A DNA stretch of 64,000 nt from Niveispirillum sp. SYP-B3756 (GTDB lineage Bacteria > Pseudomonadota > Alphaproteobacteria > Azospirillales > Azospirillaceae): the NCBI RefSeq assembly GCF_009495745.1, contig NZ_WIDQ01000001.1:735234-799233 (forward strand), in the 5' to 3' direction. Each line of letters begins with the position of its first letter. Position 1 is the stretch's first letter. This document shows, piece by piece, positions 53,391-60,839 of the stretch. A program made the translations under genes and the position numbers. Below the pieces are notes generated by a model. It had not been told where the DNA came from. It ran no database searches and saw only the letters and a list, made by a program, of their open reading frames with translations.

Positions 53391-54063
53391 GCAACGAATA
53401 TCCCGCACCACGGACGGTATGGATCAGCGGCACCTCGTGATCCTTGTCGATCTTCTGGCGCAGCCGGGCGATATGCACGTCGATCACATTGGTCTGGGGG
53501 TCGAAATGATAATCCCAGACATTTTCCAGCAGCATGGTGCGCGTCACCACATTGCCGGCATTGCGCAGCAAATATTCCAGCAACTGGAATTCGCGCGGCA
53601 ACAGGTCCACCGGTTTACCCGCGCGCTTCACCGTGCGGGCCAGCAAATCCATCTCCAGATCGGCGATCTGCAATTTGGTGACGGGGCCGCCGCTGCCGGC
53701 CCCCTTGGTGCGGCGCTGCATCACCTCCAGCCGGGCCAGCAGCTCGGCAAAGGCAAAGGGCTTGGTCAGGTAATCATCGGCCCCGGCGCGCAAGCCTTTC
53801 ACCCGGTCATCGACGGAGCCCAGCGCCGACAGCACCAGGGCCGGGGTGTCATTACCGGTGGCGCGCAGCACCTCCAGCAGGGACAGCCCGTCACGGCCCG
53901 GCAGCATCCTGTCCACCACCAGCGCGTCATAGGGTTCTGAGGCGGCCAGGAACAGCCCGTCGCGGCCATTATCGGCATGGTCCACCACATGCCCGGCCTC
54001 TTTCAGGCCCTTGGTCAGGTAATCGGCGGTGGCGCGGTCGTCTTCGATGACAAGGATCTTCAT
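53377..54063 (-). CDS. OmpR-family response regulator
   Basis: 228 aa. Receiver with phosphoacceptor Asp51 (DALVVDRMLPGRDG), acidic pair EDD at 7-9 and Lys in DYLTKPF, then a winged-helix DNA-binding domain (VDLLPREFQLLEYLLRNAGNVVTRTMLLENVWDYHFDPQTNVIDVHIARLRQKID). First gene of the two-component operon. A multi-hairpin repeat lies 75 bp upstream of its start. Confidence 0.95.
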   Translation of the reverse strand: MKILVIEDDRATADYLTKGLKEAGHVVDHADNGRDGLFLAASEPYDALVVDRMLPGRDGLSLLEVLRATGNDTPALVLSALGSVDDRVKGLRAGADDYLTKPFAFAELLARLEVMQRRTKGAGSGGPVTKLQIADLEMDLLARTVKRAGKPVDLLPREFQLLEYLLRNAGNVVTRTMLLENVWDYHFDPQTNVIDVHIARLRQKIDKDHEVPLIHTVRGAGYSLREPV

Positions 54064-54137
54064 GATCGGACCAGTCTAGCCTCTCTGTCGCATGACGCCA
54101 ACGTGATCTGCTCGCGGGCGAAACAGCAAGCCCCCCG

Positions 54138-54248
54138 AGAATGCCAAGGGCATTCCCATGCCCCTTGGCATACGGCGGCGACCGCCGCCGCGCGGCACGT
54201 GCCGCGTTAGCCAAGCCGCCGGAGGCGGCGCCCGGCATCTGAGGGAAC
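54138..54248 (+). repeat. multi-hairpin repeat family, copy A
   Basis: Stems in order: TGCCAAGGGCAT/ATGCCCCTTGGCA, CGGCGG-CGAC-CGCCGCC, CGCGGCACGTGCCGCG, linker TTAGCCAAG, GCCGCC-GGAG-GCGGC, then GCCCGGCATCTGAGGGAACA. A separate perfect 12-bp hairpin TTTATCAAGGGG/CCCCTTGATAAA follows at about 54261-54292. Lies in the regulator-degP gap (54064-54706), which has no other gene. Confidence 0.75.
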
Positions 54249-54290
54249 ATATAAACTCCTTTATCAAGGGGTCTGAACAAGGCCCCTTGA

Positions 54291-54329
54291 TAAAAGAAAA
54301 GGGCCGGGCGGTTGGGGAACCGCCCGGCC
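54291..54329 (-). terminator. minus-strand rho-independent terminator
   Basis: GGCCGGGCGGTT-GGGG-AACCGCCCGGCC (54302-54329) is a perfect 12-bp stem; on the minus strand it is followed by CTTTTCTTTTA. There is no minus-strand gene between here and degP, so it would end an unknown short transcript. Confidence 0.75.
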
Positions 54330-54578
54330 GCCAGGCAGGGGTAATGGGAATAGAGAGACAGGGATGGGCCGCCGGAAACGTCGGGGTGGGGTGTGTTTCC
54401 GGCGGCGCCAGGATCGGGGGCGGGGGGAAGTGGGGGACTGTGGGGTGTTGCCCGCCGATCCATGAGACCAACCTAACCCCGCCCCCGTGACAGCCCCCTT
54501 TCACGAAGATGAACAAAGTTTCATCCAATCGGGCCTTGAAAACGGGCAGAACAAAACCTGGGGCAGCCACTGCCCGGA

Positions 54579-54628
54579 TGACAGAATTTTCATCGGCCTG
54601 ACAGATCGGCGTTGGCCACCTTCTGTCA
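54579..54628 (+). promoter_or_regulatory. TGACAGA repeats upstream of degP
   Basis: TGACAGA at 54579 and 54599 (direct, 20 bp apart) and the inverse TCTGTCA at 54622-54628, 79-128 bp before the degP start. Phased repeats suit an OmpR-type regulator such as the neighbouring one. Confidence 0.45.
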
Positions 54629-54706
54629 GGATGCGTTCATCGAAATAGCCACCGCCGCCGGCCAGCGCCGGCCCCAATGGTGGCGTAACAAGAATGGAGC
54701 AGACAG

Positions 54707-56191
54707 ATGACCGTCCGTAAGACCGGGGCCCTGCGCCGCCATATGGGTGCTGCCCTGTTGGCCGGCACCGCCCTGCTGGGCGGCTTTGTGCCAGCCTTCG
54801 CCCCCCATGCCTTCGCCGCCCCGTCGGAAGTGATGGAAAAGGGCGGTGTCGCCGATCTGGTGGAGCGTGTGTCGCCCGCCGTCGTCACCATCACCGCCGC
54901 CAAGAACGCCCCCGACCGCCCGGTGATGCGCGACATGCCACCGGGCTTTGAAGAATTCCTGCGCCGCTTCGGCGTGCCAGGATTGCCGGATGGCCAGGGC
55001 GGCGGCAATGGCGGCGGTGGCCGCGCCCCGCAGGCCCGCGCGTTGGGTTCCGGCTTTGTCTTTGATACGTCGGGCTATGTTGCCACCAACCGCCATGTCA
55101 TCGCCGATGCCGATGAGGTGACGGTCACCTTCCAGGATGGCACCGAACGCGCCGCCGAGATTGTCGGTGAGGATGAGCGCACCGATCTGGCCGTACTGAA
55201 GGTGAAGGCCGACAAGCCGCTGGCCGCCCTGAAATTTGCCGACAGCGACAAGGTGCGCGTGGGCGATGTGGCGATTGCCGTGGGTAACCCGTTCGGCCTG
55301 GGCGGCACGGTGACCGCCGGCATCGTGTCGGCCCGCAGCCGCGCCATCGGCTCCGGCCCCTATGATGATTACCTGCAGCTTGATGCCTCCATCAACCGGG
55401 GCAATAGCGGCGGGCCGACCTTCAACATGGCCGGCGATGTCATCGGCATCAACACGGCCATCTTTTCCCCCAATGGCGGCTCGGTCGGTATCGGTTTTGC
55501 CATCCCATCCAACATGGCCAAGCCGGTGCTGGAGACGCTGAAACAGAACGGCAAGATTGATCGCGGCTGGCTGGGCGTCAGCCTGCAGCCCATGACCAAG
55601 GAACTGGCCGACAGCCTGGGCCTGCCCAAGGCCGAAGGTGCCCTGATTGCCGGCGTGGAACCCAAGAGCCCGGCGGAAAAGGGCGGGTTGAAGGCCGGTG
55701 ACGTGGTGCTGTCCGCCGATGGCAAGCCGATGAAGGATACCCGCGACCTGGCCCGCCATGTCGGCATGGTCAATCCCGGCGCCAAGGTGGATCTGAGTGT
55801 CTGGCGCGATGGCAAGGAGCGCGACATGAAGATCACCGTCGCCCAGGCCCCCACCAGCCCCGACCAGCGCATCGCCCGTGGCGGTACCTCCAAGGATGAC
55901 GGGACCGAGGTTGCAGGGCTGAAACTGTCCAGCCTGAACGACCAATGGCGTCAGCGCCTGCAACTGGATGACGACGTGACCGGCGTTGTGGTGCTGGATG
56001 TGCCGGGCGATGTGGAAGGTCTGCGCGCCGGTGACGTGATTCAGTCCGTCAATAACACGCCGGTCGCCAAGCCCGCCGACGTGTCGGCCCAGGTGAGCGC
56101 TGCGGCCAAGGCCGGTCGCAAGAACGCCCTGGTCCAGGTTCGTCGGGGTGATGCCAGCGCCTTCCTGACCATCCCGGTCAAGCCGGTCTAA
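54707..56191 (+). CDS. degP: Do-family periplasmic serine protease/chaperone
   Basis: 494 aa. Signal peptide (MGAALLAGTALLGGFVPAFA), protease triad His130 (ATNRHVIADADE), Asp160 (ERTDLAVLKV) and Ser234 (NRGNSGGPTFN), then two PDZ domains (GWLGVSLQPMTKELADSLGL; GVVVLDVPGDVEGLRAGDVIQSVNN). A Gly-rich loop (GQGGGNGGGGRAPQA) lies in the LA-loop region. Degrades or refolds damaged envelope proteins. The divergent two-component system may control it. Confidence 0.94.
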   Translation: MTVRKTGALRRHMGAALLAGTALLGGFVPAFAPHAFAAPSEVMEKGGVADLVERVSPAVVTITAAKNAPDRPVMRDMPPGFEEFLRRFGVPGLPDGQGGGNGGGGRAPQARALGSGFVFDTSGYVATNRHVIADADEVTVTFQDGTERAAEIVGEDERTDLAVLKVKADKPLAALKFADSDKVRVGDVAIAVGNPFGLGGTVTAGIVSARSRAIGSGPYDDYLQLDASINRGNSGGPTFNMAGDVIGINTAIFSPNGGSVGIGFAIPSNMAKPVLETLKQNGKIDRGWLGVSLQPMTKELADSLGLPKAEGALIAGVEPKSPAEKGGLKAGDVVLSADGKPMKDTRDLARHVGMVNPGAKVDLSVWRDGKERDMKITVAQAPTSPDQRIARGGTSKDDGTEVAGLKLSSLNDQWRQRLQLDDDVTGVVVLDVPGDVEGLRAGDVIQSVNNTPVAKPADVSAQVSAAAKAGRKNALVQVRRGDASAFLTIPVKPV

Positions 56192-56211
56192 GCTATCTGC
56201 GCCTGAAACAG

Positions 56212-56247
56212 GACGCCGCCGCCGGCCCCACCGTCGGCGGCGTTTTT
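56212..56247 (+). terminator. terminator of degP
   Basis: ACGCCGCCG-type stem (about 56213-56224 with 56232-56243) followed by TTTTTA, 21 bp after the stop. Confidence 0.85.
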
Positions 56248-56321
56248 ATGCGTGCATGAGCACAGCTTTCGCCGTGGCAACAACGTTATACTGCCACCAC
56301 AGCAACCTGCCCCCCGGTGTA

Positions 56322-56873
56322 ATGATGAATGGCGAAATCCGGCAATTGGCCGAACAGCTTCTGGAAAACGGTGAATCGGGACTGTCCGACAAGGAGCGGC
56401 GCGTGCTGGCCCGCATCGCCCATCGCCGCGCCATCAGCCGCAATGCCCGCGGCGAGTTTGAAGCCGCCATGCCGTTGGGCGACCGGATGGCCGATCAGGT
56501 AGCCCGCATCGGCGGTTCCTGGGCTTTCGTTATCGGCTTCGGCATCTTCATGCTGGCCTGGATAGCGCTGAACGCGGCTTGGTTGGGTTTCGACTGGGAT
56601 CCCTATCCCTATATCCTGCTGAACCTGATGCTTTCTACCCTGGCGGCCCTGCAGGCCCCCATCATCATGATGTCGCAGAACCGCCAAGCCGCGAAGGACC
56701 GGGCACAGGCCAATATGGATTACGAGATCAACCTGAAGGCCGAGCTGGAAATCATGGCCCTGCATGAAAAGCTGGACCGGATGCGTACCGATCAGGTGGA
56801 GCAGATGTTAACCCGCCAGCAGGAGGAAATTGCCCTGGTGCGGGCAGCGGTGGAACGGCTGCATCTGGGGTGA
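56322..56873 (+). CDS. DUF1003 family membrane protein
   Basis: 183 aa. Two spans (SWAFVIGFGIFMLAWIALNAAW and YILLNLMLSTLAALQAPIIMMSQNRQAAKDR) with the conserved MSQNRQAAKDR block of DUF1003, then a coiled C-terminus. I place the start at ATG 56322 (MMNGEIRQLAEQLLENG) because a likely -10 box TATACT lies at 56290 inside the longer frame that begins at 56256. Function unknown. Confidence 0.82.
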   Translation: MMNGEIRQLAEQLLENGESGLSDKERRVLARIAHRRAISRNARGEFEAAMPLGDRMADQVARIGGSWAFVIGFGIFMLAWIALNAAWLGFDWDPYPYILLNLMLSTLAALQAPIIMMSQNRQAAKDRAQANMDYEINLKAELEIMALHEKLDRMRTDQVEQMLTRQQEEIALVRAAVERLHLG

Positions 56874-56881
56874 TAAGGCTC

Positions 56882-56945
56882 TGGAAAATTTCTCCATTTT
56901 TTCAAGTATTTAACCGTCATTCCCGCCTTCGCGGGAATGACGGTT
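56882..56945 (-). repeat. REP-like palindrome with conserved tail (inverted copy)
   Basis: Palindrome AACCGTCATTCCCGCC with complement at 56912-56945; on its left CTGGAAAATTTCTCC...TTTTTTCAAG corresponds to the reverse-complemented tail of the 47790 copy. Lies between convergent DUF1003 and tlpA-like genes. Confidence 0.7.
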
Positions 56946-56985
56946 TAAAAAAGCTGCACTCAAATTTTACCGGCCCCCGTAAAGC

Positions 56986-57570
56986 TCACCCCTGCTCCAT
57001 CACCTTGCGGATCAGGGCCTTGGCCTCCTCACTGTCCCAATGGGCACCGCCGGCCAGACGGCCGACCTCGTTCCCCTTGGCATCCACCAGAATGGTCAGC
57101 GGCAAGCCTTCCTTGATCGGGAATGCCTTCATGCTGGTCATTTTCTGGTCCAGATAAACCGGCAGATGCTGAATGCCGGCCTTTTCAAAGAAGGGCTTCA
57201 CCACATTGATGCCGGCCCGATCCACGGAAATGGCCACCACCTGGAACCGATCACCACCCAGTTCGCCCTGCAACTTATCCAGCGACGGCATTTCCTTGAT
57301 ACAGGGGGCGCACCATGTCGCCCAGAGATTGACCAGCAGCACCTTGCCCTTCAGACCATCCCAGGCCACCGGCTTGCCATCGGCATCATTGACCGTCAGC
57401 ACCGGCAGGGCGGGCCGGTCGGGGCTGGGCACGAAGGGTCTTGATTCCCCTTGAAAGGCCGGCAACGGGCCAGCGGATGTGGAATTTTCCGCCGCCAGGG
57501 CAGAGCCCCCCGCTAAGAGAATTGCTGTACCCGCAGCCACGATTGTTGCGATGCGTCGGAAAATCGCCAT
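56986..57570 (-). CDS. TlpA-like thioredoxin-fold disulfide reductase
   Basis: 194 aa from ATG 57570 (GAGGG upstream); a signal peptide FRRIATIVAAGTAILLAGGS precedes a linker. The redox centre WCAPC lies in VLLVNLWATWCAPCIKEMPSLDKL, with the cis-Pro in KEGLPLTILVDAKGN. TlpA/ResA proteins reduce periplasmic cysteines, for example in cytochrome maturation. It is divergent from argH, the common TlpA/argH arrangement in alphaproteobacteria. Confidence 0.9.
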   Translation of the reverse strand: MAIFRRIATIVAAGTAILLAGGSALAAENSTSAGPLPAFQGESRPFVPSPDRPALPVLTVNDADGKPVAWDGLKGKVLLVNLWATWCAPCIKEMPSLDKLQGELGGDRFQVVAISVDRAGINVVKPFFEKAGIQHLPVYLDQKMTSMKAFPIKEGLPLTILVDAKGNEVGRLAGGAHWDSEEAKALIRKVMEQG

Positions 57571-57679
57571 TCTGCCCTCTTGAAACCGTTGTGCGGGGGG
57601 CCGAACCATTTGGCCTGCCCCGCGTGACAGAGTTCGTGTCATCGTCCCCCGACGTCAACCCCGGAAGCGACCGATCCCG

Positions 57680-59104
57680 ATGTCTGACCAGAGCAAAGCC
57701 GCCCCGACCGCCGCCAATGCAGCCGATGCCAATGCGCTGTGGGGTGGGCGATTCGCCAGCGGTCCCGCCGCCATCATGCAGCAGATCAACGCCTCCATCG
57801 GCTTTGACCAGAAGCTGTGGGCGCAGGATATTGCCGGGTCCAAGGCCCATGCCACCATGCTGGCCTCACGCGGGATCATCAGCGGCGCCGACCGCGATGC
57901 CATCCTGGCCGGGCTGGATCAGGTGGCCGGTGAGATTGCCGCCGGCCAGTTCACCTTCACGGTGGAAAATGAGGATATCCACATGAATGTGGAATCCCGC
58001 CTGAAGGAGATTATCGGCGAACCAGCGGGCCGGCTGCACACGGCGCGTTCACGCAATGATCAGGTGGCGACCGATTTCAAGCTGTGGGTGCGCGATGCGC
58101 TGGACCGGCTGGATGGCGACCTGAAGGCCTTGCAGGAAGCCCTGATCGACCGGGCGGAAGAATATTTCGACACCATCATGCCCGGCTTCACCCATTTGCA
58201 GACGGCCCAGCCGGTGACCTTCGGGCACCATCTGCTGGCCTATGTGGAAATGCTGGGCCGCGACCGTTCCCGCGCCCGCGATGCCCGCGCCCGCCTGAAC
58301 GAATGCCCGCTGGGCAGTGCGGCCCTGGCCGGCACGCCCTATCCGATTGACCGCGAAATGACGGCGGGCCTGCTGGGCTTCAACGGCCCCACCGCCAATT
58401 CGCTGGATGCCGTGTCCGACCGCGATTTCGCCCTGGAATATCTGGCGGTCGCCTCCATCGCCGGCACGCACCTGTCGCGGCTGGCGGAAGAGATTGTGAT
58501 CTGGTGCACGACGCAGTTCCGCTTCATCCGCCTGTCGGATGCCTTCACCACCGGCAGTTCCATCATGCCGCAGAAGCGCAACCCGGATGCCGCCGAACTG
58601 GTACGCGCCAAGGTGGGCCGTGTCATTGGCGCGCTAAATGGCCTGCTGATCGTGATGAAGGGCCTGCCGCTGGCCTATTCCAAGGATATGCAGGAAGACA
58701 AGGAACCGGTCTTCATGGCCGATGAGACCCTGGCTTTGTGCCTGGCCGCCACCACCGGCATGATCCGCGACATGGTGGCCGATCCGGCATCCATGCGCCG
58801 CGCGGTGGAAGCAGGCTTCCCGACCGCCACCGATCTGGCCGACTGGCTGGTGCGCAGCCTGGGCATTCCCTTCCGCGACGCCCACCACATTACCGGCCGC
58901 ATCGTGAAGCTGGCGGAACAGGCGGGCTGCGGTCTGGCCGATCTGCCGCTTGACCAGATGCAGGCGGTGCATCCCGGCATCAATGAAGGCGTCTACGCCG
59001 TGCTGACCCTGGAAGCCTCGGTCAACAGCCGCACCAGCTTTGGCGGTACGGCACCGGAACGGGTGAAGGCCGCCGTGGCGATGGCAAAGGCGCGGTTTTT
59101 GTGA
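57680..59104 (+). CDS. argH: argininosuccinate lyase
   Basis: 474 aa. Last step of arginine synthesis: argininosuccinate to arginine and fumarate. Signatures: [45 protein letters not shown], the loop [18 protein letters not shown] with the catalytic Ser, and [14 protein letters not shown] near the end. It sits in argH-lptM-lysA order, typical for this class. Confidence 0.96.
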   Translation: MSDQSKAAPTAANAADANALWGGRFASGPAAIMQQINASIGFDQKLWAQDIAGSKAHATMLASRGIISGADRDAILAGLDQVAGEIAAGQFTFTVENEDIHMNVESRLKEIIGEPAGRLHTARSRNDQVATDFKLWVRDALDRLDGDLKALQEALIDRAEEYFDTIMPGFTHLQTAQPVTFGHHLLAYVEMLGRDRSRARDARARLNECPLGSAALAGTPYPIDREMTAGLLGFNGPTANSLDAVSDRDFALEYLAVASIAGTHLSRLAEEIVIWCTTQFRFIRLSDAFTTGSSIMPQKRNPDAAELVRAKVGRVIGALNGLLIVMKGLPLAYSKDMQEDKEPVFMADETLALCLAATTGMIRDMVADPASMRRAVEAGFPTATDLADWLVRSLGIPFRDAHHITGRIVKLAEQAGCGLADLPLDQMQAVHPGINEGVYAVLTLEASVNSRTSFGGTAPERVKAAVAMAKARFL

Positions 59105-59149
59105 GGGTTTGCTCCCTAGGCGTTCGGGACAAGGGTTGAGTAATTAACC

Positions 59150-59234
59150 ACCGTCACCCCGGCGAAGGCCGGGGTCCAGAGTCACAAGCGCTGTGCTCTA
59201 CGAACTGGACCCCGGCCTTCGCCGGGGTGACGGT
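59150..59234. repeat. REP-like palindrome (GTCACCCCGGC type)
   Basis: Two perfect 29-bp arms (59150-59178 and 59206-59234) around a 27-bp loop. Same family as the imuB copy at 20085. Lies between argH and the lptM-like gene. Confidence 0.88.
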
Positions 59235-59293
59235 GATGATGAAGTCAGCCAGCCTGATCGCTATCCCTTCCCCCCAACCAGGATGCCCCGCCC

Positions 59294-59461
59294 ATGCGCA
59301 CCACCCTTATCCTCCTCGCCCTGCTGGCGCTGGCCGGTTGCGGCATGAAACCGAACTTCCCCAAGGCGCCGCCGGGCAGCCCGCCGCCGCGCACCTATCC
59401 CGATCCGGCCACCGATCCCAAGCCGGCCAAGAGCCCGACCAACCCGTCCCAAGCCGACTGA
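59294..59461 (+). CDS. lptM: small LptM-like lipoprotein
   Basis: 55 aa: MRTTLILLALLALAGCGMKP with lipobox LAGC, then a Pro-rich tail (PPGSPPPRTYPDPATDPKPA). LptM (YifL) stabilises the LptD LPS translocon; the family is recognised by the lipobox followed by G-x-K-x-P/L and by location upstream of lysA, as here (12 bp gap to lysA). The symbol rests largely on that context. Confidence 0.72.
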   Translation: MRTTLILLALLALAGCGMKPNFPKAPPGSPPPRTYPDPATDPKPAKSPTNPSQAD

Positions 59462-59473
59462 GGTACTGCCGCA

Positions 59474-60763
59474 ATGACCTGTTTCCCCACCCCCGGCTTC
59501 CATTATGTCGACGGCACCCTTCATGCCGAGGGCGTGGCGCTTTCCCGCATCGCGGCGGAGATCGGCACGCCCACCTATGTCTATACGACCGAAGGGTTGA
59601 AAGCGGCGTGGCGCGCCTATGCCAATGCCTTTGCCGGCCGGGATGTGGATATCTGCTACGCGCTGAAAGCCAATTCCAATCTGGCCGTCGTGCGCACCCT
59701 GGCCCAGTTGGGGGCCGGCGGCGATGTGGTGTCGTCGGGCGAAATGCACCGGGCGCTGGCCGCCGGCATCCCGGCGGACAAGATCGTCTTTTCCGGCGTC
59801 GGCAAGACGCGGGAGGAGTTGGCCGAGGCGCTGCGCGCCGGCATCCACCAGATCAATGTGGAAAGCCTGCCCGAACTGGACATGCTCTCATCCGTGGCGG
59901 TGGAACTGGGTGTTGAGGCCCCCATCGCCATCCGCATCAACCCGGATGTGGATGCCGAAACCCATGGCAAGATCGCCACGGGCCGCAAGGAAGACAAGTT
60001 CGGCATCGATTACGGCCATGCCTCTGCCGCCTATGCCAAGGCCATGGCCCTGCCGGGGCTGAACCCGGTGGGCATCGCCGTGCATATCGGTTCCCAATTG
60101 CTGAAGACGACGCCGTTCCGTCAGGCCTTTGGCAAGCTGGCCGGGCTGGTGCGGGAGCTGCAGGCCCAGGGCGTGCCGCTGTCCCGTATCGATCTCGGCG
60201 GCGGTCTGGGCGTGCCCTACAAGCCTGACGATGCCAGCCCGGATTATCCGGCCTATGCCCAGGCCATCACCGACACGGTGGGCGATCTGGGCTGCCGGGT
60301 GACGCTGGAGCCGGGCCGGTCGCTGGTGGCCGCTGCCGGTCTGCTGCTGGTCCGCACCATTCATGTGAAGGATGGGCTGCATCGCCGCTTCCTGGTGGTG
60401 GATGGGGCCATGAACGACCTGATCCGCCCCGCCATGTATGAGGCATGGCATACGGTTGTACCGGTGGCCCAGCCCGCCGCCGATGCCGCCCTGGAACCGG
60501 CGGATATTGTCGGCCCGATCTGCGAGACGGGGGACACCTTTGCCCGCCAGCGGCCCATGCCGCCGGTGGTGCCGGGCGACCTGCTGGCCTTTTTGACCGC
60601 CGGGGCCTATGGCGCTGCCATGTCTTCGACATATAATTCCCGTCCATTGGTGGCAGAGGTGCTGGTATCCGGGGCGGAATATGCGGTCGTTCGCCGCCGC
60701 CCCAGCTTCCAAGAAAGCCTGTCGCTGGAAAAAATGCCGGAATGGCTCTCGCCGCGTGGCTGA
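59474..60763 (+). CDS. lysA: diaminopimelate decarboxylase
   Basis: 429 aa, PLP enzyme for the last lysine step. The PLP Lys is in ICYALKANSNLAVV, with HIGSQLL, the GGGLGVPY glycine loop, EPGRSLVAAAGLLL and the CETGDTFA active-site motif from the partner subunit. Starts at ATG 59474, just after the lptM-like gene, and is followed by DUF4175. Confidence 0.96.
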   Translation: MTCFPTPGFHYVDGTLHAEGVALSRIAAEIGTPTYVYTTEGLKAAWRAYANAFAGRDVDICYALKANSNLAVVRTLAQLGAGGDVVSSGEMHRALAAGIPADKIVFSGVGKTREELAEALRAGIHQINVESLPELDMLSSVAVELGVEAPIAIRINPDVDAETHGKIATGRKEDKFGIDYGHASAAYAKAMALPGLNPVGIAVHIGSQLLKTTPFRQAFGKLAGLVRELQAQGVPLSRIDLGGGLGVPYKPDDASPDYPAYAQAITDTVGDLGCRVTLEPGRSLVAAAGLLLVRTIHVKDGLHRRFLVVDGAMNDLIRPAMYEAWHTVVPVAQPAADAALEPADIVGPICETGDTFARQRPMPPVVPGDLLAFLTAGAYGAAMSSTYNSRPLVAEVLVSGAEYAVVRRRPSFQESLSLEKMPEWLSPRG

Positions 60764-60839
60764 AAAGCGCGGTAGTCTGTTGCGGTAAGTGACAAGGGGC
60801 TGTCGGTGCGAACCGGCAGCCCATGACAGCCGGATCGAG

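Noticed and set aside
54076-54570. Minus-strand open frame upstream of the response regulator
   Set aside because: It runs through the multi-hairpin repeat and a terminator; Pro/Arg-rich with no family features.
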